A program made the position numbers and the translations under genes. A stretch of 14,995 bases of DNA, taken from the NCBI GenBank assembly GCA_021296055.1, contig JAGWBE010000031.1:2895-17889 (forward strand), given 5' to 3'. Every line of letters begins with the position of its first letter. The stretch's first letter is position 1. The notes below the pieces were generated by a model, which was not told where the DNA came from, did not search any database, and was given only the letters and a program-made list of their open reading frames with translations. Positions 6,488 to 12,907 of this stretch are shown here, piece after piece. This DNA is from Dehalococcoidia bacterium (lineage in GTDB: Bacteria; Chloroflexota; Dehalococcoidia; Lucifugimonadales; Australimonadaceae).

Positions 6488-7474
6488 CTACGTCTTGCGC
6501 AGCCCAAACCTGCGCTGGGCGGTTTTGAGGGGTTCGCGGGCGCCGGATAGGGGCGTGACGTAGAAGATGAAGAACTTGGCGAGGCGCAGCAGATGAAGCA
6601 GGTTCACCGCGTAGAAGGGGCGCATCCTGTAGGAGCGCAGCGTCCAGCGCAGCGAACTCCCCAGCTCGCCGCGCTGCACCGCGCGCAAGGCCTTCATCTG
6701 CGAGAGGTGCGCAGGGGCTATGCGGCGCAGGTAGTCGAGGACGTGCGGGCGTTGTTCGAGCTCTTCCGCGAATTGGCGCATATGTATCGCGTGATGTTCG
6801 TCTATGAGAGGCAGGTTGTCCCAGTCGGTAACCTGCGGATGACCGTGCTGCTCGTGGCTGAGCGCCACCACCTTGCGGAGGGCGATGATCCGGTACTTCG
6901 AAAGGATGCTGCACAGGAACAATGCGTCGCATCCCATCGTCAGGCGTTCGTCGAACCCGCCAATCTCCCTCGCGGCGGACGTGCGGAAGAGCATCACTTG
7001 GATTCCAGCGAACGCCTCCGCCCTGAGCGAGAATTCGAACGCCTCCTCGCCCTCTAGCGCAAATCGCAGGCCGGTCCTCCTCTGGCCGGTGGCATCGTTC
7101 ACCCTATCCATGTAGCCATAGACCAGGGCGACCTCCGGCGGCGCCGATTCGAATACTGCGAGGCGGTCGGCGAGGCTGTCCGGCGTGAGCGCGTCGTCAT
7201 CCTCAAGCAAGGCGACGAACTCGCCCCGCGCGTTGGCGATGCCCGTGTTGACCCCGGCGGACAGTCCCCGATTCGTCTCGTGGCGGAAGTAGCGGACGCG
7301 CGGGTCCGCGAACCCTGCGGCCACCGCGGGAGTATCGTCCGAGGAGCAATCGTCCACGATCAACACCTCGAAGTCTTGGCAGGTCTGCGTAAGGACGCTG
7401 TTCACGGCACGGGGCAGCAGCGCGGCGCGGTTGTAGGTGGGGATGACGACGCTGACTTTGGGAGATTCACTCAT
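6488..7474 (-). CDS. Family 2 glycosyltransferase (third gene of the array), altered metal-site motif
   Basis: 328-aa GT-A glycosyltransferase. VSVVIPTYN at residues 7-15 and DDCSSDDT at 41-48 are as in the paralogues. The metal-binding block reads LLEDDDAL instead of FLDDDDEF: the first Asp is Glu91 and the following acidic residue is Ala95. Two or three Asp remain, so activity is possible but donor choice or metal use may differ. The acceptor half (VMLFRTSAAREIGGFDERLTMGCDALF) and the C-terminal FFIFYVTPLSGAREPLK element are complete. Start ATG 7474 lies 9 nt behind the previous stop, with AGGA about 8 nt upstream. It shares with its upstream neighbours the TCQDFE sequence near residue 31. 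Confidence 0.87.
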   Translation of the reverse strand: MSESPKVSVVIPTYNRAALLPRAVNSVLTQTCQDFEVLIVDDCSSDDTPAVAAGFADPRVRYFRHETNRGLSAGVNTGIANARGEFVALLEDDDALTPDSLADRLAVFESAPPEVALVYGYMDRVNDATGQRRTGLRFALEGEEAFEFSLRAEAFAGIQVMLFRTSAAREIGGFDERLTMGCDALFLCSILSKYRIIALRKVVALSHEQHGHPQVTDWDNLPLIDEHHAIHMRQFAEELEQRPHVLDYLRRIAPAHLSQMKALRAVQRGELGSSLRWTLRSYRMRPFYAVNLLHLLRLAKFFIFYVTPLSGAREPLKTAQRRFGLRKT

Positions 7475-7483
7475 CGGCGCATC

Positions 7484-8452
7484 CTACTCCTTGCGCAGCC
7501 CCAGGCGGCGCTGCATGGCCTTGACCCGCTCGCGGTAGCGGGAGAGAGGTGTGACGTAGAAGACGAACACCTTGACCAGGCGCAGCACGTGGCGGATGTT
7601 GCCCAGGTTGAACGGACGCGCTCTGAACGCCGCCAGCGTCCAGCGCAGCGAATCCCGCACGCGGCGAAGCTCCATCAGGTTCACTGCACGCAGGCGCAGG
7701 ATGAAGGCAAGCACCGTTGAGCGGCGTTCGAGCTCCGCCGCGAACCGTTCAAGGTGCGCCGCGTAGTGGGTCTCACGCCCTATCCGCCGCGAATCGTTTA
7801 GGTCGGTCATCCGCGCATAGGCGTGATGCTCATGCGGCCAGGCGACCACTTTGCGTAAAAGTACGACTTGATATGCCGACAGGATATTGCTGATGAAGTA
7901 GGCGTCTTCGCCGAGAGTTAACCTCTCGTCGAAGATGCCGGTCTCCCTCGCAGCGGCTGCCCGCACGAGCAGCGACGAGACAGGGGCGAGAGTGGCGCCC
8001 GTGAGCGCGTATTCGAACGCTGCGGCGCCCTCAAACGCCAGGCGGTGGCGCGGCCTTGTCTGGCCTGTGGCATCGTCGACCATGTCCGTCCACCCGTACA
8101 CCAGCGCAACTTCCTGCGGCGCCGCTTCGAGCGCTGCCAGCTTGTCGGCGAGACTGGTGGGCGTGAACTCGTCGTCGTCGTCCAGGAAGGCAAGATACTC
8201 CCCACGCGCCTCGGCGACCCCCGTGTTGCGCGAGGCTGGCAGGCCCTGGTTTGTCTCGTGGCGGAAGGCGCGGATGCGGGAATCGGAGAAAGCGGCGATG
8301 ACCTGCGAGGTGTCGTCAGTGGAGCAGTCATCCACGATGAGGAGCTCGAAGTCTTGGCAGGTCTGCGCCAAGATGCTGTTAACGGCGCGGGGCAGCAGCG
8401 CGGCGCGGTTGTACGTAGCGATGATGACGCTGACCTTGCGAGACTCGGTCAT
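7484..8452 (-). CDS. Family 2 glycosyltransferase (second gene of the array)
   Basis: 322-aa GT-A glycosyltransferase. N-terminal VSVIIATYN (Ala where the other copies have Pro), DDCSTDDT at residues 41-48, DDDDE at 91-95 and an acceptor-half segment VRAAAARETGIFDERLTLGEDAYF. Here GG is replaced by GI, a small change in an otherwise invariant turn. The C-terminus has LVKVFVFYVTPLSRYRERVKAMQRR, the closest match to that of the fourth gene. The 3' half contains an AT-richer patch (around 7850-7920, roughly half G+C) against the GC-rich 5' half. The ATG at 8452 lies 9 nt from the preceding stop, with an AGGCGG-like ribosome site. Substrates are unknown. Confidence 0.88.
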   Translation of the reverse strand: MTESRKVSVIIATYNRAALLPRAVNSILAQTCQDFELLIVDDCSTDDTSQVIAAFSDSRIRAFRHETNQGLPASRNTGVAEARGEYLAFLDDDDEFTPTSLADKLAALEAAPQEVALVYGWTDMVDDATGQTRPRHRLAFEGAAAFEYALTGATLAPVSSLLVRAAAARETGIFDERLTLGEDAYFISNILSAYQVVLLRKVVAWPHEHHAYARMTDLNDSRRIGRETHYAAHLERFAAELERRSTVLAFILRLRAVNLMELRRVRDSLRWTLAAFRARPFNLGNIRHVLRLVKVFVFYVTPLSRYRERVKAMQRRLGLRKE

Positions 8453-8461
8453 GCGCGCCGC

Positions 8462-9448
8462 CTATTCTTTGTGCTGTCCCAAGAGGCGCTGCAAATGTGA
8501 GCGGAAGCGGCGCAAGGGAGTAGCGTAGAAGAGGAAGCCCTTAAGCAGATGGAGAGGAAGGCGCAGGTTTTTGGTAGTAAGAGGGTGTATCGTGAACGCC
8601 TTCACTGCAGAGCGCAACGACAGCGTAATCGCTCCTTGCCGTATGGCGTAGACCGCTCTCAAGCGCATCCAGTGGGCAGGAAGTTCTCGCGCCAGGTAAT
8701 GACGGAGGCCTGGGCGCTGGTCAATCTCCGCTGAGAATCTCTGCCTATGTATCTCATGATGTTCAAGCATCCTGTCCCAATTAGATATGGTGCTTATTCG
8801 GGAGCGGCCTTGCTGTTCGTGAGCTAACGCGACTATCCTTGGCACGTGAATAATCCCATACTTGGAGATGAGGCAGCATTGGAAGAGAGCGTCGGCTCCC
8901 AGAGAGAGGCGTTCATCAAAGCCGCCGACGTCTCTTGCCGCGGACGTTCGCACGAGCATCGACCAATCCCCGCCGAGAGCACTGCCTCTGAGCGAGAACT
9001 CGAACGCCTCCGCGCCCTCAAGCGTGAAGCGGTGACTGACTATCACTTCGCCGCTAGCCTCGTCGACTCGGTCGCACCACCCATAGGCCATGGCAGTCTC
9101 TGGCGGGGAGGCCTCGAGCGCTGCGAGACGGTCGGCGAGGCTGTCGGGTGTGAACTCGTCGTCGTCGTCCAGGAACGCAACGAACTCGCCGCGGGCGTTG
9201 GCGATGCCGGTGTTGAGGGCGGCGGAGAGGCCGCGGTTCATCTCGTGGCGGAGGGCGCGGATGCGCGGGTCGGCGAAGGCGGCGATGACCTGCGGGGTGT
9301 CGTCGGCGGAGCAGTCGTCCACGATGAGGAGCTCGAAGTCTTGGAACGACTGTGCAAGGACGCTGTTGACGGCGCGGGGGAGCAGCCCGGCGCGGTTGTA
9401 GGTGGGGATGATGACGCTGACTTTGGGGGAGGGTTCGGGCGTGGTCAT
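8462..9448 (-). CDS. Family 2 glycosyltransferase (first gene of the array), compositionally mosaic
   Basis: 328-aa GT-A glycosyltransferase and the head of the operon. VSVIIPTYN at residues 10-18, DDCSADDT at 44-51, DDDDE at 94-98 and VRTSAARDVGGFDERLSLGADALF are intact. The C-terminus has LLKGFLFYATPLRRFRSHLQR, the array's shared hydrophobic-basic element, less similar than in the middle copies. The gene is a composite by base content: the 5' part (for example 9241-9300) is 75% G+C by hand count, whereas 8521-8580, 8761-8820 and 8821-8880 are 48-50%. The acceptor half also diverges most in sequence, with different residues after the HEQQG segment. A 95-bp gap precedes the ATG at 9448; no convincing promoter or ribosome site stands out in it. 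Confidence 0.88.
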   Translation of the reverse strand: MTTPEPSPKVSVIIPTYNRAGLLPRAVNSVLAQSFQDFELLIVDDCSADDTPQVIAAFADPRIRALRHEMNRGLSAALNTGIANARGEFVAFLDDDDEFTPDSLADRLAALEASPPETAMAYGWCDRVDEASGEVIVSHRFTLEGAEAFEFSLRGSALGGDWSMLVRTSAARDVGGFDERLSLGADALFQCCLISKYGIIHVPRIVALAHEQQGRSRISTISNWDRMLEHHEIHRQRFSAEIDQRPGLRHYLARELPAHWMRLRAVYAIRQGAITLSLRSAVKAFTIHPLTTKNLRLPLHLLKGFLFYATPLRRFRSHLQRLLGQHKE

Positions 9449-9543
9449 AGGGGAGTTCGGCGGCGGCGCCTGACGCGGGCGCAGGGGTGAGATGCGGCGA
9501 TGGTATCACAGGGGGAAACGGGGAGCGGGAATGGCGGAGGCGG

Positions 9544-9804
9544 CTAGCCCGTCAGGCGGACGATGAGGCCAACGGCGCTGACGCCGACGGCGGCGATGCC
9601 GACACCCTGGAGGAGTTGGACGCGCATGGCGCGCTCGAAGTCGGCGCGCATGGCTTGCATCTCTGTCCGCACGGCCTCGATGCGGGCGAGCACCTCGCCG
9701 TGCTTGGCCTCCGAGTGGGCGAGCAATTCGCCGTGCTCGCGCTGGTTCTGCTCGCGGAAGCGGCTGAACTCGAGGATAAGGGCGTCGCGCTCTTCGGTGG
9801 TCAT
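9544..9804 (-). CDS. Small coiled-coil protein with C-terminal membrane anchor
   Basis: 86-aa protein. Residues 4-60 are strongly charged and helical, with an 11-residue repeat (EHGELLAHSEA then KHGEVLARIEA) typical of an extended coiled coil. Residues 64-83 form one hydrophobic helix ending in a short basic tail. It looks like a tail-anchored oligomeric membrane protein; no specific function can be given. The ATG at 9822 is in frame but overlaps a -10-like box. The ATG at 9804 is preferred because GGAG (9814-9811) lies 6 nt upstream of it. It is read in the same direction as the glycosyltransferase array, 95 bp ahead of it, so co-transcription is possible but not shown. Confidence 0.7.
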   Translation of the reverse strand: MTTEERDALILEFSRFREQNQREHGELLAHSEAKHGEVLARIEAVRTEMQAMRADFERAMRVQLLQGVGIAAVGVSAVGLIVRLTG

Positions 9805-9820
9805 AGCTCTCTCCGCCAGC

Positions 9821-9829
9821 ATACTACCA
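9821..9829 (-). promoter_or_regulatory. Candidate extended -10 promoter for the coiled-coil gene
   Basis: On the minus strand TGGTAGTAT reads as an extended -10 (TG, one base, TAGTAT, four of six consensus positions). The start point would fall near 9814, just ahead of the GGAG ribosome site. No -35 was recognised. Confidence 0.35.
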
Positions 9830-9843
9830 CAGCGCCGCCGCCC

Positions 9844-10227
9844 CTAGACCGGCTGGTCGGAGACGTGCGAGGAGTTGACGGTGATGCGCGCGCCGCCCGG
9901 GTCGTTGATAGTGAAAGAGTCGTGGATGCGCCCGCGGCGGATGTTCGACGGCGCGAAGCCGCGCGCCGCCAAGTCGGCCTGGGCGGCGTCCACGTCGTCC
10001 ACCATTAGGTCGAATGGCGCGTCCGACGGGGCGGCCTCCGCATCGGCGGACAGAACGAGGTGCGTGCCGCCGCGCAACTCGAGGATGGCGACGTTGTCGC
10101 TTCGGACGATGGAGCGCATGCCGAGCGCGCGCATGAACTCCTCCGACTCGGCCAGCGCGCGAGTGGGCATGCTCACGTGCCCGACCCACACCGGCGGCCT
10201 AGCGTCTTGCTTCGTGTCCGTGCTCAT
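9844..10227 (-). CDS. VOC-fold (glyoxalase/bleomycin-resistance-like) protein
   Basis: 127-aa protein with the two-repeat beta-alpha-beta-beta-beta layout of the vicinal oxygen chelate fold: WVGHVSMPTRALAESEEFMRALG at the N-terminus and FDLMVDDVDAAQADLAARG at the start of the second module. It then has the DPGGARITVNSS strand where metal-dependent members carry DPxGNxxEL. His17 sits at the usual first ligand position, but the terminal Glu is replaced by Val/Asn, so metal binding may be incomplete and the reaction cannot be named. The start is ATG 10227, with GGGAGG 5 nt upstream; the much longer open frame reaching to 10989 runs through the tRNA and is not used. It lies 24 nt downstream of the tRNA-fragment repeat and in the same direction as the tRNA, so it may be read through from the tRNA promoter. 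Confidence 0.85.
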   Translation of the reverse strand: MSTDTKQDARPPVWVGHVSMPTRALAESEEFMRALGMRSIVRSDNVAILELRGGTHLVLSADAEAAPSDAPFDLMVDDVDAAQADLAARGFAPSNIRRGRIHDSFTINDPGGARITVNSSHVSDQPV

Positions 10228-10250
10228 CGCTGCCTCCCTGCCGCTGCTAT

Positions 10251-10292
10251 TGGCGCCGAAGGAGGCCGGAGTCGAACCGGCACGGGGTCGCC
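10251..10292 (-). pseudogene. Duplicated 3' fragment of the adjacent tRNA-Leu (tRNA remnant or attachment-site-like repeat)
   Basis: A 29-bp block at 10264-10292 is an exact direct copy of 10317-10345 in the tRNA-Leu gene, covering the T arm and part of the variable arm, 53 bp away. Next to it, 10251-10261 repeats the acceptor/CCA end (10307-10317) with one mismatch; three extra bases separate the two parts. The 5' half of a tRNA (D arm, anticodon arm) is absent, so this cannot be a working tRNA. In the fragment GGAGG 10261-10265 can pair with CCTCC at 10291-10295, so the RNA could still fold around the T arm. Confidence 0.85.
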
Positions 10293-10306
10293 TCCGATAG
10301 CCGCGC

Positions 10307-10392
10307 TGGTGCCGAAGGCCGGAGTCGAACCGGCACGGGGTCGCCCCCAACGGTTTTTGAGACCGTCGCGTCTGCCATTCCGCCACTTCGGC
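10307..10392 (-). tRNA. trnL: tRNA-Leu (anticodon CAA)
   Basis: 86 nt including an encoded CCA end. On the minus strand the acceptor GCCGAAG (10392-10386) pairs perfectly with CTTCGGC (10317-10311), followed by discriminator A and CCA. The anticodon stem ACGGT/ACCGT encloses loop CTCAAAA with anticodon CAA, which reads the UUG codon. A long variable arm (GGGGGCGACCCC) identifies a class II tRNA, and the T arm GCCGG-TTCGACT-CCGGC is intact. A partial copy of its 3' half follows immediately downstream. Confidence 0.97.
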
Positions 10393-10402
10393 GCGCCCCG
10401 CC

Positions 10403-10408
10403 ATTATC
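10403..10408 (-). promoter_or_regulatory. -10 box of the tRNA-Leu promoter
   Basis: GATAAT on the minus strand (five of six -10 consensus bases) ends 10 bp before the mature tRNA 5' end, giving a short leader. No clear -35 is present at the usual distance, where the sequence is occupied by the divergent promoter. Confidence 0.55.
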
Positions 10409-10428
10409 CCACACGCGGCGCGCTGCGG

Positions 10429-10441
10429 CATAATGCGCGCA
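10429..10441 (+). promoter_or_regulatory. -10 box and leaderless start of the SMP-30-family gene
   Basis: CATAAT at 10429-10434 matches five of six -10 consensus bases and is followed by six bases and then the ATG at 10441, so the transcript would begin at or next to the start codon. There is no ribosome-binding sequence between them. It faces away from the tRNA promoter 21 bp to the left. Confidence 0.55.
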
Positions 10442-11358
10442 TGCCCGCCGCCGCCGACCTCGCCGCCCCAGGCGCCGCGCCCGTCCGTCTGCCGGGCGGC
10501 CCCTTCGCGTTCACGGAGGGGCCGGTGTGGGACAACGCGGGCGCGCTCTACTTCTCCGACGGGTTCGTGAACCGCGCCTACCGCTACTCCGACGGCGCGT
10601 GCGCCCTCTTCCGCGAGGACACGCGCGGCGGCAACGGCATGGCGCTCGCCCACGACGGGCGCTTGCTGGTGTGCGAGGGCGGGGGCAACCGCCTTTCGGC
10701 GGTGGATACGACGACATTGGGCGTGGAGACGCTCGCGGATTCCTACGGCGGGCGCCCGCTGAATGCGCCGAACGACCTCGTGCTCGACCGCGCCGGGGGC
10801 GTCTACTTCACCGACCCATACTTCCCCGCGACGGGCCAGCGCCCCATCCAAGACGCGGAGGCGGTGTACTACCTCCCGCCCTGCGGCGGCGCGCTGACGC
10901 GGGTTTGGAGCGGCGACATCAAGCCGAACGGCGTCGTGTTGACGGCGGACGAGCGGATGCTCCTCGTGGCCGACTCGTTCGGCAAGCACGTGTGGGCGGT
11001 GGAGCTGTCGGCGCCGGGCACGGCGGAGGGAGCGTATCCGTGGGGCGAATTGGCCGTGCCGCCCGCGGCCTACGTCGCGGGGCCCGGCGGCGCGCCCGTG
11101 CTATTGGAGGGCTACCCGGAGGCGACGCTCGCCGACGGCATGGCGCTGGACGCGGAGGGGCGCCTCTATGTGGCGGCGCAGCAGGGCGTCCAGGCGCTGG
11201 ACGCGCAGGGGGCGCTGCTGGACATGCTCGCCTTCCCTGAGCAGCCGGCCAACTGCTGCTTCGGCGGCGAGAACCTAACGACGCTGTTCGTGACGGCGCA
11301 ACGCTCCGTCTACGCGCTGGAGATGCGGACGCCGGGTCTGCGGCTGCCGCTCGCCTAA
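10441..11358 (+). CDS. SMP-30/gluconolactonase/LRE-family beta-propeller hydrolase
   Basis: 305-aa six-bladed beta-propeller of the SMP-30/gluconolactonase family, which hydrolyses lactones or related esters using a divalent metal. The metal-site residues of the family are recognisable: Glu26 (FTEGPVW), Asn111 (NAPNDLVLD), Asn163 (IKPNGV) and Asp232 (LADGMALD), corresponding to the Glu18/Asn103/Asn154/Asp204 set of human SMP30. Blade repeats such as GALYFSDGFVNRAYRY and GGVYFTDPYF are clear. No signal peptide is present, so it is probably cytoplasmic. The natural substrate cannot be told from sequence. ATG 10441 is chosen because homologues begin shortly before this point and because of the closely placed -10 box. 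The neighbouring MFS transporter is convergent, not in the same operon, although a sugar-acid or lactone link is conceivable. Confidence 0.88.
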   Translation: MPAAADLAAPGAAPVRLPGGPFAFTEGPVWDNAGALYFSDGFVNRAYRYSDGACALFREDTRGGNGMALAHDGRLLVCEGGGNRLSAVDTTTLGVETLADSYGGRPLNAPNDLVLDRAGGVYFTDPYFPATGQRPIQDAEAVYYLPPCGGALTRVWSGDIKPNGVVLTADERMLLVADSFGKHVWAVELSAPGTAEGAYPWGELAVPPAAYVAGPGGAPVLLEGYPEATLADGMALDAEGRLYVAAQQGVQALDAQGALLDMLAFPEQPANCCFGGENLTTLFVTAQRSVYALEMRTPGLRLPLA

Positions 11359-11506
11359 CACGCTCTCGCCCCTCTTCCCGTCGCCCTCGCGCAGGGAGAC
11401 CTTTGCGTAACTGCTCTGTCCCCCCACGCTCCCAGCCGAGGGACTGGCCGCCCCGCGGCGCTCCCCGCGTGAAGAGGCGCCGCGAATAACCGGACAAGCG
11501 GCGCGC
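11359..11506. other. Convergent intergenic spacer with a hairpin
   Basis: This 148-bp gap lies between two converging genes and contains no gene. GCGGCGC at 11455-11461 can pair with GCGCCGC at 11477-11483 around a 15-nt loop, but no T-run follows on either strand. It may serve as a shared terminator region; this is inferred from position only. Confidence 0.35.
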
Positions 11507-12790
11507 TTATGCAACGCTCTCCGGAATGCGGGACTCGCACTTCGATTCGGGCGCCTTGGTCGTGGCAATCAGTACTCCGCTCAAGGCCAGCACGCCCACC
11601 GCGCCCCACCAGATGGGCGCGAAGTCGCCGGTGATGTCGGCGACGTAGCCCGTCAGTGGAGCGGAGACCGCCCCTAATCCCATCGACACGGCCAGCGATA
11701 TGCCCCGGATAGCACCGATGTGCCGCCGCCCGAAGAAGGCGGGATAGATGAGGTTCTGCACGACGACCAGGTAGGTCACTGCCAGACCGAACAGCACCAC
11801 CGCCGCCGCCACCTCCGCGCCGTTGGACGCGATGATGGTGAAGACGTGCGACGCGATCATCAACGCGAACCCCACCGCCGCCGTCCATTGCAGGCCCAAG
11901 CGCCCCGCCACGAACGCGACGGTGAACGCGGACGCGATGGACGCCATGCCCTCCAGCGAGGCGGCGTAGCCGATAAGCGTCGCGCTCACGCCCTGATCCT
12001 CGTAGTGCGGGAAGCGGTAGAGCGAAACCGACTGCTGCCCTGCCATGTGCAGGCCGAACGCCAGCGTCAGCCGCCAGAACGTCATCGAGCGGAGCGCCTC
12101 GCCGCGCGTCCACGAGCGCTCCGTCTCCTCCTGCGGAGGCGCGCCCGGCGAGGCGGGCGCCTCCGGAGCGCCGCCGTCCACGCCCATGCCAAAGTCACTA
12201 GGCTGGCGGCGCAGGAAGAGCAGCGACGCGGGGACGATGAGCGCCACCCCGATAAGGCCGATGACCGCCCAAGCCGTGCGCCAGCCGAACGCCTCGATCA
12301 ACTGCTGCGTCAGCGGGAAGGCGGCGATGAGCGCCACGGGCAGGCCGAGGTAGGTCATCGACATGGCGCGAGCGCGGTTGCGGACGAACCACTTGGAGAC
12401 GACGGGGCCGGTGTAGATGTTCGCGCCGCCCTGCATGCCCATCAGACCGACGACGGCGTAGACGGCCACCAAGTGCCACTCGGTGGTCACGTAGGCCAAC
12501 GCGGCGATGAGCAGCGCGCCTCCCCCGCCGAACACCGCCAGCAGCACGCGCGCGCCGTGCCGGTCAATCAGTCTACCGATGAAGATGCCGCCAAGCGCCG
12601 CGCCTGCCGTCCGCGCAGATGCCGCCCACCCGAATACGGCGCGATCGAATCCCAGGTCGTCCCGCATGGGGTTGATGAAGAAGCCGAAGTTGGCGACGCC
12701 CATCGAGAGCGTCCAACCGCCCGCGACAGCCATAACGGCGACGATGACCCAGCCGTAGTAAAGGCGGCGTGGCGTGAAGCGGCTCTGCAA
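11507..12790 (-). CDS. MFS transporter (monocarboxylate/oxalate-formate antiporter-like)
   Basis: 427-aa inner-membrane carrier with about twelve hydrophobic helices and a hydrophilic central loop (residues about 205-235, rich in Glu, Ala and Pro) between helices six and seven. The start RRLYYGWVIVAVMAVAGG with the downstream NFGFFINPMRDDLGFDRAVFGWAASAR is typical of the monocarboxylate/oxalate-formate subgroup of the major facilitator family, and GRLIDRHGAR (residues 72-81) is the loop 2-3 signature. The transported compound is unknown, probably a small organic acid anion. The start codon is TTG at 12790, preceded by GAGGA at a 4-nt spacing; no ATG fits the conserved N-terminus. A TAGACT box on the minus strand (12814-12809) might be its -10. 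The C-terminal tail (APESKCESRIPESVA) is short and polar. Confidence 0.9.
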   Translation of the reverse strand: MQSRFTPRRLYYGWVIVAVMAVAGGWTLSMGVANFGFFINPMRDDLGFDRAVFGWAASARTAGAALGGIFIGRLIDRHGARVLLAVFGGGGALLIAALAYVTTEWHLVAVYAVVGLMGMQGGANIYTGPVVSKWFVRNRARAMSMTYLGLPVALIAAFPLTQQLIEAFGWRTAWAVIGLIGVALIVPASLLFLRRQPSDFGMGVDGGAPEAPASPGAPPQEETERSWTRGEALRSMTFWRLTLAFGLHMAGQQSVSLYRFPHYEDQGVSATLIGYAASLEGMASIASAFTVAFVAGRLGLQWTAAVGFALMIASHVFTIIASNGAEVAAAVVLFGLAVTYLVVVQNLIYPAFFGRRHIGAIRGISLAVSMGLGAVSAPLTGYVADITGDFAPIWWGAVGVLALSGVLIATTKAPESKCESRIPESVA

Positions 12791-12835
12791 TAGTTCCTCG
12801 GCGCCGCCAGTCTATCCCAGGCTTGAGCGCGGCGG

Positions 12836-12864
12836 TTGACACTCCTGCCGCCGCGCACTAGCCT
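12836..12864 (+). promoter_or_regulatory. Sigma-70-type promoter for the 85-aa membrane protein
   Basis: A perfect TTGACA at 12836-12841 is followed, after exactly 17 bp, by TAGCCT (12859-12864; three of six -10 positions). The predicted start, near 12871, leaves a leader of about 37 nt with GGAGG at 12894-12898. The -35 lies back to back with the MFS gene start. Confidence 0.5.
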
Positions 12865-12907
12865 CACCCGCGCCGAAGGCGGGACCATCAAGCGGAGGCG
12901 AGCCGAG

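Larger units (their letters stand above)
4608..9448 (-). repeat. Five-gene tandem array of paralogous glycosyltransferases (one operon)
   Basis: Five same-strand genes of 302-328 aa share one architecture, and each begins with a near-identical ~100-residue block (KVSVIIPTxNRAxLLPRAVNS..., DDCSxDDT, NRGxSAxxNTG, ARGExxAFLDDDDE). Going in the direction of transcription, the gaps are 9, 9, 7 and 4 nt. At the DNA level neighbouring copies share long exact blocks near their 5' ends: 29 bp between the copies starting at 5516 and 6480, and 27 bp between those starting at 8452 and 9448. The 3' halves align only as protein. This is the pattern of repeated tandem duplication followed by divergence of the acceptor part. 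No polymerase, flippase or sugar-nucleotide synthesis gene accompanies the array in this window. Confidence 0.9.

Noticed and set aside
5791..6528. Repeated + strand frames antisense to the glycosyltransferase array (also near 7280, 8045 and 8846) that look like a protein family
   Set aside because: Their mutual similarity is only the mirror image of the conserved donor-domain DNA of the five paralogues.
4608..9448. Diversity-generating retroelement or phase-variation system acting on the array
   Set aside because: No reverse transcriptase, template repeat, invertase or homopolymer/short tandem repeat tract was found in or near the genes.
9844..10989. 381-residue version of the VOC-fold protein
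   Set aside because: The extension runs through the tRNA-Leu gene and antisense to the SMP-30-family gene; ATG 10227 has a proper ribosome site and starts the conserved fold.
12836..12907. TTG at 12836 as start of the small membrane protein
   Set aside because: This TTG is the beginning of the TTGACA -35 box; the extension is polar and has no ribosome site.
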